The notes under the pieces: model-generated | The model's input: only the letters and a program-made list of their open reading frames with translations | The model's database searches: none | What the model was told of the DNA's origin: nothing | In this document: in pieces, positions 58,788 through 64,000 of the stretch | Layout of the letters: the number at the start of each line of letters is the position of its first letter | Numbering within the stretch: the stretch's first letter is position 1 | Position numbers and translations under genes: made by a program | Assembly (NCBI RefSeq): GCF_048771995.1 | Contig: NC_133037.1 | Span: 2,113,001-2,177,000, forward strand | Direction of reading: 5' to 3' | Length of the DNA: 64,000 nucleotides | Source: Taeniopygia guttata | Lineage: Eukaryota > Chordata > Aves > Passeriformes > Estrildidae

Positions 58788-61039
58788 CTTCCATGCCATC
58801 GTGGCTACACCTACAGAGGCACCTGAAATCTCATTTCTTGGAGCACTGAGATGCAACAACCCTTGGGCACATCTAGAGCAATTTTGGGGGATGTTGACTT
58901 GGAAATATCAGTTCTGGAGGAGAATAAATGAGACATGGGGGATAGATATTACCTTAGAGTAGAAATTAATTTTGGATTTAGATGAAGCGTGCTGTTTTAA
59001 CTTGTTTAGTCTGTAACTTGCAGTGCTCACAAAGCTTGCAGAGATGGACAAAAGAATGCAAGGCTCTGATAAGAGTAGTTTTCCACATTTACCTTCACAA
59101 TAAACCACGTTGGTTTATTCAAGCTCTGAGATCTTTCGAGCAGGGAAAACAAAACCATTGGTTTATTCAAATTCGCACATCTTTTGTGTTCCCTGAGCAG
59201 ACAGAAATCCATGGAGGGGGGCACAGGGGGAGCCAGGATCCCCTGGCACCCCCAGAGAGTCCCCAAACCCCCATGAGCAGGCGAATCCCTTCCTCCACAC
59301 GGGCCCTGCACATCCCTGCAGGGAATTCTCCACCAATGAGGCACAGGCTGATATTAATAAAACCTTTTTCTGCACATTTACAACACATTTGTTCATGGAT
59401 GTGATTTAGAGCTCAGTGTCAAGGCATCAGCGGGGCTGCATCCCAACGACCCACAGAAAACAGGGAGTTTCTGCACTCTGGGATAATGTTGATTTAGGGG
59501 CTGGTGCAATAACACACATGGGCTATTTTATTTCATTTCCTGGCATTCCTATTCAAAAATTGCCCTATAAAGAAGGGAGAAGGTGTTAAATAAAGTTTAA
59601 ATGCTCGTAAATCACAAAGAAACATTGTGCTTGGAGTGAATGGAAACATTTGGAGAGGCTCAAAATTGCTTTTTTCATGGAGAAATATTTTGTTGATGTG
59701 TTAAATTCAAAATGAAAATCCCTGACTGTGAGTCTCTTTCATGTTTTGGTACTTTGCTTAGGTTATCAAAAGAAAATAGGTATTATTTTTCCAGCTGTCT
59801 GAAAACTTTGGCTGGTCTGTGATTTTCTCTAAAATCTGCTAAGTCTGGGCACAAAATTCCCTTTACTGGGCACCTTTAAATGGGGTTTTTAATTCAGGTT
59901 CTTGGCTGTTAAAAATCAGGAGCACTGCAGAGTTTTTCTGTTGTTTTCATTTCAACTTCTGGTTTTAGGGGATTTGTGCTGTTCCTATTCCCAAAGTTTT
60001 TCCTACAACTGTGACAAAATTCTTTTTGACCCTTTCTCTTTTCTTTTTAATGAAAGCTGCCAGCCATGTGAACTCTTTCCATTTCAGCATCAGCTGCTTT
60101 AATAACACTTTCCCATAAAAAGAGCTGGAGTTTCAGTGCTTTGGGCTGCTCAGGCTCAATTTGTCCTGGTGAAACACCAACAAAAGCAATGGGGAGCTGA
60201 AGAGGGGGAAATGAACCTGCACAAGTTCTGCAGCGATTTAGGGATGATGGGAGGAGCTGGATTTAAAGTTTTTTTTTGTCCTTAACACTGCTTAGTTCTG
60301 CTCCTGAGGCAGAATATTCACCCTGCAACTCCAGCTCCAAGGGAATTCAGCAAGGGAACATTCACTCATATTCCTGGGATTCCTCAGTTGTCCCTTTTTC
60401 AAAAGGAGTGACAAAATGCTGAGGTTAAAGAGTCTGATTTGGATCTTCTACAGCGAGAAAAGAACATCATTGCTGCACAAAAGTGAGAAGAAATCTGAAG
60501 AAGTGATTCATTGTTTACTTCCTCCGCAAGGAAAAATGTTTTACTTCATTAAGGTATTATCAGGATTTTATATAGCACATTCATTTCTTTCAAAACCATT
60601 CTCCTCTTTTGAAAGCTGTGTTAAACCTCTTCCTAATAACTCCTGTGATTAGGAACTTTGCAGAAATCCCAGAGGACAGACTTCTAAAAGTGACATTTTA
60701 TTTCCAGAGCCTCCCTGTAATTAAGCATCGCTCAGACATTCTATAGAACTGTAACTGCTCTGCAGAAAATCTCTTTTAACTTGAATAAAAATATGTTTTT
60801 GGGGAAAGCTAGCAAAGAATTACATTTATATTATGAAGCATAAGAATTTCAGATTCAGTTTAATGAAGGGAAATAAAAGGTACCTGTTGTTTAATGGGCA
60901 CAGAAGGTCTGGGAGTGAGCAGAGGTCCTGCTGGACACCTGCTGGGAGGGGATGATGCAAAAAGCTCTCACAAAACCAAAGAGGAGTGACCTCTAGAAAA
61001 TATTGAATGCAGTCTGGGGTTTATTAAATATCACCAGCT
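58788..61039. other. Single-copy DNA
   Basis: No recognised element. 59100-59400 has a repeated TTGGTTTATTCAA motif (59109 and 59158) and CCAATGAGGCACAGG plus AATAAAACC at 59357, which hint at an old LTR but do not assemble into one. Confidence 0.35.
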
Positions 61040-61088
61040 GGAAGAGATCTTTAATGTCCCTTTCAACCCAAACCATTCCATGATCCTG
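61040..61088 (+). mobile_element. CR1 LINE 3'-end scrap
   Basis: GGAAGAGATCTTTAATGTCC, CTTTCAACCCAAACCATTCC and ATGATCCTGTG, the last ~50 bp of a plus-strand CR1. Confidence 0.8.
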
Positions 61089-61193
61089 TGAAGAGTTATT
61101 TGCTTGGACATCAATCTCTACCATATGGTTTTCCAATGATTTTATCATTTTTGAGTTTATTTTCTGCCAGACCAGCCAATGGGCTATGTGAGG

Positions 61194-61250
61194 AATCAGA
61201 GAATCAGAGAAAGGTTTGGCTTGGCAGGGACTTTCCAGAGGTACCAAAGT
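61194..61250 (-). mobile_element. CR1 LINE 3'-end scrap
   Basis: GAATCAGAGAATCAGAGAAA, GGTTTGGCTTGGCAGGGACT: the reverse complement of a CR1 terminus. It faces the copy at 61040-61088 with about 105 bp between their 3' ends. Confidence 0.78.
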
Positions 61251-64000
61251 TTTGGGGCTTCCTCTATGAATTCCCATTCATGCCCATGGATAACCAACTT
61301 GGTTTAATGCGTTCTTTGAAGGATTTCCATGCACAGCTGGGTTTTTACTCGTTCATGTGCTGATACATCCTCACCCCCATTCTAACAGCCCCCCTTTTAA
61401 AAATATTTGGGGCATTTGGTTATCTTGTGTAGTTATAAATGTTTACAAAGATGACACTACATGGATCTGACAGCAGGGAAAAGAAAATAAACTTGAGAGC
61501 AAAGTGAGAAGGAAGAAAAGATTTCCCAGTAATGACATCAGGCAAAAATCACCTTTTATCAGACATAGTTCAAGCTGGCAGGAGTGTTGCTTCAAGCATT
61601 GAGCTGCATCTCCTGACTTGAAAGCCAGGCTCTGGTGTTTAATTTGTCATTCTGGGGACTCAGGAGATTGAAGGGTTTAATTAGCTGCTTTTATTTATAT
61701 TTCAAGATGATGAAAATCAATGTTCTTCTCATTTACCTTCACGCCCAACCCAAAGATGAATCTACGCTTTCAAGCCACAGCAAATAAAAAAATCAGGAGA
61801 GACCAACTGATCCTGCTTAATGACAGCTAGATTTCAGTTTTCCCTCAGAAAATATTCAGTGTCTCTGGAAGTTTTGTTGATCAAAAGAGTCTTTGCATGG
61901 AAAAGTCCTTTAAAATGTATATGAGAAAATGTGAAGAATCTGATGGTATAAAAGGTGCTGTTATTTCAGCTCTGGTTCAAGGCCTGCTGATGCCACTGAA
62001 AGTTTTTCTGTGGAATTCACTGGGTTTTGGGTTGGTCCATAGGAGATTCCTTTTATTAAAGTTCCCTTTTTCTGCAGAAAACAGCACAGGGCACTTCAAA
62101 TAACGTGTTTTATGACACCTCCTCTACTACAGACAAGTGCAAAAAATAAACAAATAGCTTTTATTTAATTGAAAGTGTTTTTTTTTTTAACAGGATACAC
62201 TGAAGAATATGAGATAAATAATATCCACATCACAAGAGTTTTAAATCACAGCTCCCCTTCGTGGCATCAGCTTGCACAGGTTGACATTCCATTAAAATGC
62301 TGCTCCAATAACAACTATGTGGAAAAAATCTGAGACCACCCACATGTCAATCCCAAATTAGGTTTGGCATCACTCTGTTTAATTAATGCGTGTTGATTTA
62401 CCCCTTCATTTCCAAGCCTATTTTTAGAAATTCATGGAATATTGATGCCTAATATTTTCTTAATGACAGACCACTTCCACCTCCCTCCCCCTCCCCAGTG
62501 TTGATTTTTCTCAGGAATGTTGGTTATGGTGAAGAATTAAGATAAAATCTACACTTTTATTTTTAGAAGTCCACAGCAGAGCATTGCTGGAACCAGCAAG
62601 GAAAAGGGTTTAGAAGAACAGAACTCAACAGCAGGATCCCAGATGCCAATGTATGGATTATCCTTTGGGATGATTTCATTGCTCCAGAGCTTAAACCTGT
62701 AAAAATATAAACAGACAGAGGTAAATCTGTGTCAAAAATTAGTTTTTCTTTGCATTTTAGCTCCACAGCAATCTCTGTTCTCTTTTCAAGATGAAACATT
62801 TTCCATAAATGTTATTCCTATTTATTTTGTTTATTAAGCTGTAGTGACCATTTCATGGAGTAGGGCTTCAGATCAATGTCTCACCTTTCCTATGAGTATC
62901 ATCTTCAAGAGGGTTTTGACTATTTTGTTGCAAAAAACCCTATGATATATAAATATAAAAATGATCCTTTATCCATGAATAATAAGTTATTTATGAGATC
63001 ACAGGCTGCACCCTGGGCTACCCCAGCCATGGGAAAGCACTGAGACCTCTGTCCTGGGCAAATTTAGGGCCACATTATATGGGAGAACTTTGACTTTCCC
63101 AAGAAATCTTATTCCTGTGTCTTGAGCTCTGCATGCCAGGGCAGTGGAGACCTGCACTAAAAATAAAGTGTGGAGCAAAACACTTTCTCCTCTGATGAAT
63201 GTCAGAGTATCAGAGACAAATTTACAGGAGCCAGCACCAAAAAGCACCAGGAGGAAGGACACCTATGGCAAGGGACAAGCTGGGAATCTGTTGTGCTTAG
63301 AGGCACAGATTTCTTCTTATGCAACAGCATTCAGAGGGGGAAAAAAAATTCTCTCACTTACTCGATATTTTTGGAATCCTAATTTCCTCACTGCTGCTGC
63401 CATCGCCACCATCACTGACGGTTCTTATCTCAATGAGATAATCTTCTTCAAACGGGACCAGGAGTTCAGCTGAAGTGTTGTTTGTCTCCAGGATATGGGC
63501 TTTGCTCTGCCTGTTCTGTCTGTACAGAATCTAAGCAGAAAGGGATTGGAAAACAAGAGTTATTTCATTTTGGTTTAAGTTTTAATGGATTTTTTGGTGG
63601 GGGACTGAGAGATTCTTCTGTCGCTTCCCCAAGTTTTCCAAACACTTTCATCATCCTGCAGGGTGTTAAAAGTAATTTAAAACAGGGGAATAAATTCTGC
63701 AGGATTTTGGGGCGGGTACCACAGCAGGTGGTTTCCTAGAACACGAGGAAAATCAAATAATTCTGCACTGCAACCAAACTTTAAAATACATTTGTATTTC
63801 CTTTAAAAGTACATTTATGGGAGTGCTTTTTGGTTCCTTCACATAGATCTTTGTGTGAGTATCTTTCAGTCTCCTTTTTAAAGGTACATTTATAAACTGC
63901 CACAGAGTGAGAATGTTTAAATGTAGTTTATGACTGCTTTTAATGCTTCAAAGACTATTCTCTATTTCTTATATATTTGTGAAACTCCTTCCCTGGAGAT
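61251..64000. other. AT-rich single-copy DNA
   Basis: No recognised mobile element, RNA gene or exon. Short ORFs (60-109 codons) on both strands have no domain features. Confidence 0.35.

Noticed and set aside
59100..59400. Possible old LTR with TTGGTTTATTCAA repeats and AATAAAACC
   Set aside because: Signals point in both directions and no ends can be defined.

Overview
This window looks like non-coding DNA from a bird, most likely a songbird. The main evidence is about 20 short, 5'-truncated fragments of the avian CR1 retrotransposon, on both strands. Each has the usual CR1 3' end: a 'GGTTTGGGTTGGAAGGGACC'-like block on one strand and a terminal ATTCTGTGATTCT-like repeat. There are also at least nine endogenous retrovirus (ERV) LTR remnants of the kinds common in passerines. 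I see no bacterial operons, no rRNA or tRNA genes, no CRISPR array and no protein-coding gene that I recognise. The open reading frames present are short and mostly arise from CR1 tails, LTRs or tandem repeats. No database search was possible, so the lineage and family names are from memory.

Layout. 1-10 kb is mostly single-copy AT-rich DNA with one complete solo LTR at 2118-2590 (5-bp target duplication) and four CR1 scraps. 10.4-12.3 kb is a tandem-repeat cluster: a 61-bp array, a 100-bp duplication, an 18-bp minisatellite that stays open in several frames on both strands, and a 43-base T run. 14.6-15.2 kb holds a solo LTR (6-bp target duplication) against a CR1 copy. 15-25 kb is largely single copy, with three CR1 pieces and an ERV1-like LTR near 22.5-22.9 kb. 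25-30 kb has a CATC microsatellite, a CR1 copy, an ERV 3' end (26.5-26.8 kb), two reverse-strand LTRs side by side (28.1-29.1 kb) and another CR1. 30-49 kb is mainly single copy, with scattered CR1 tails, microsatellites and a 55-bp tandem repeat. 49.7-58.8 kb is the densest mobile-element stretch: four CR1 copies, four LTRs and a 27-bp minisatellite. 59-64 kb is single copy apart from two facing CR1 ends.

Relationships. Two LTRs (14581-14876 minus, 52154-52465 plus) belong to one family, and each keeps its own 6-bp target duplication. Three other LTRs (26702, 52975 minus, 58161) share a second architecture. Two of those copies retain the end of an internal reading frame that stops at the same codon four bases before the LTR.

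The only hint of a host gene is a weak one. Plus-strand segments at 38527-38615, 42901-42977 and 46821-46949 have splice-like borders, one open frame each and compatible phases, and the last would encode a membrane-spanning C-terminus. I treat this as a hypothesis, not an annotation.
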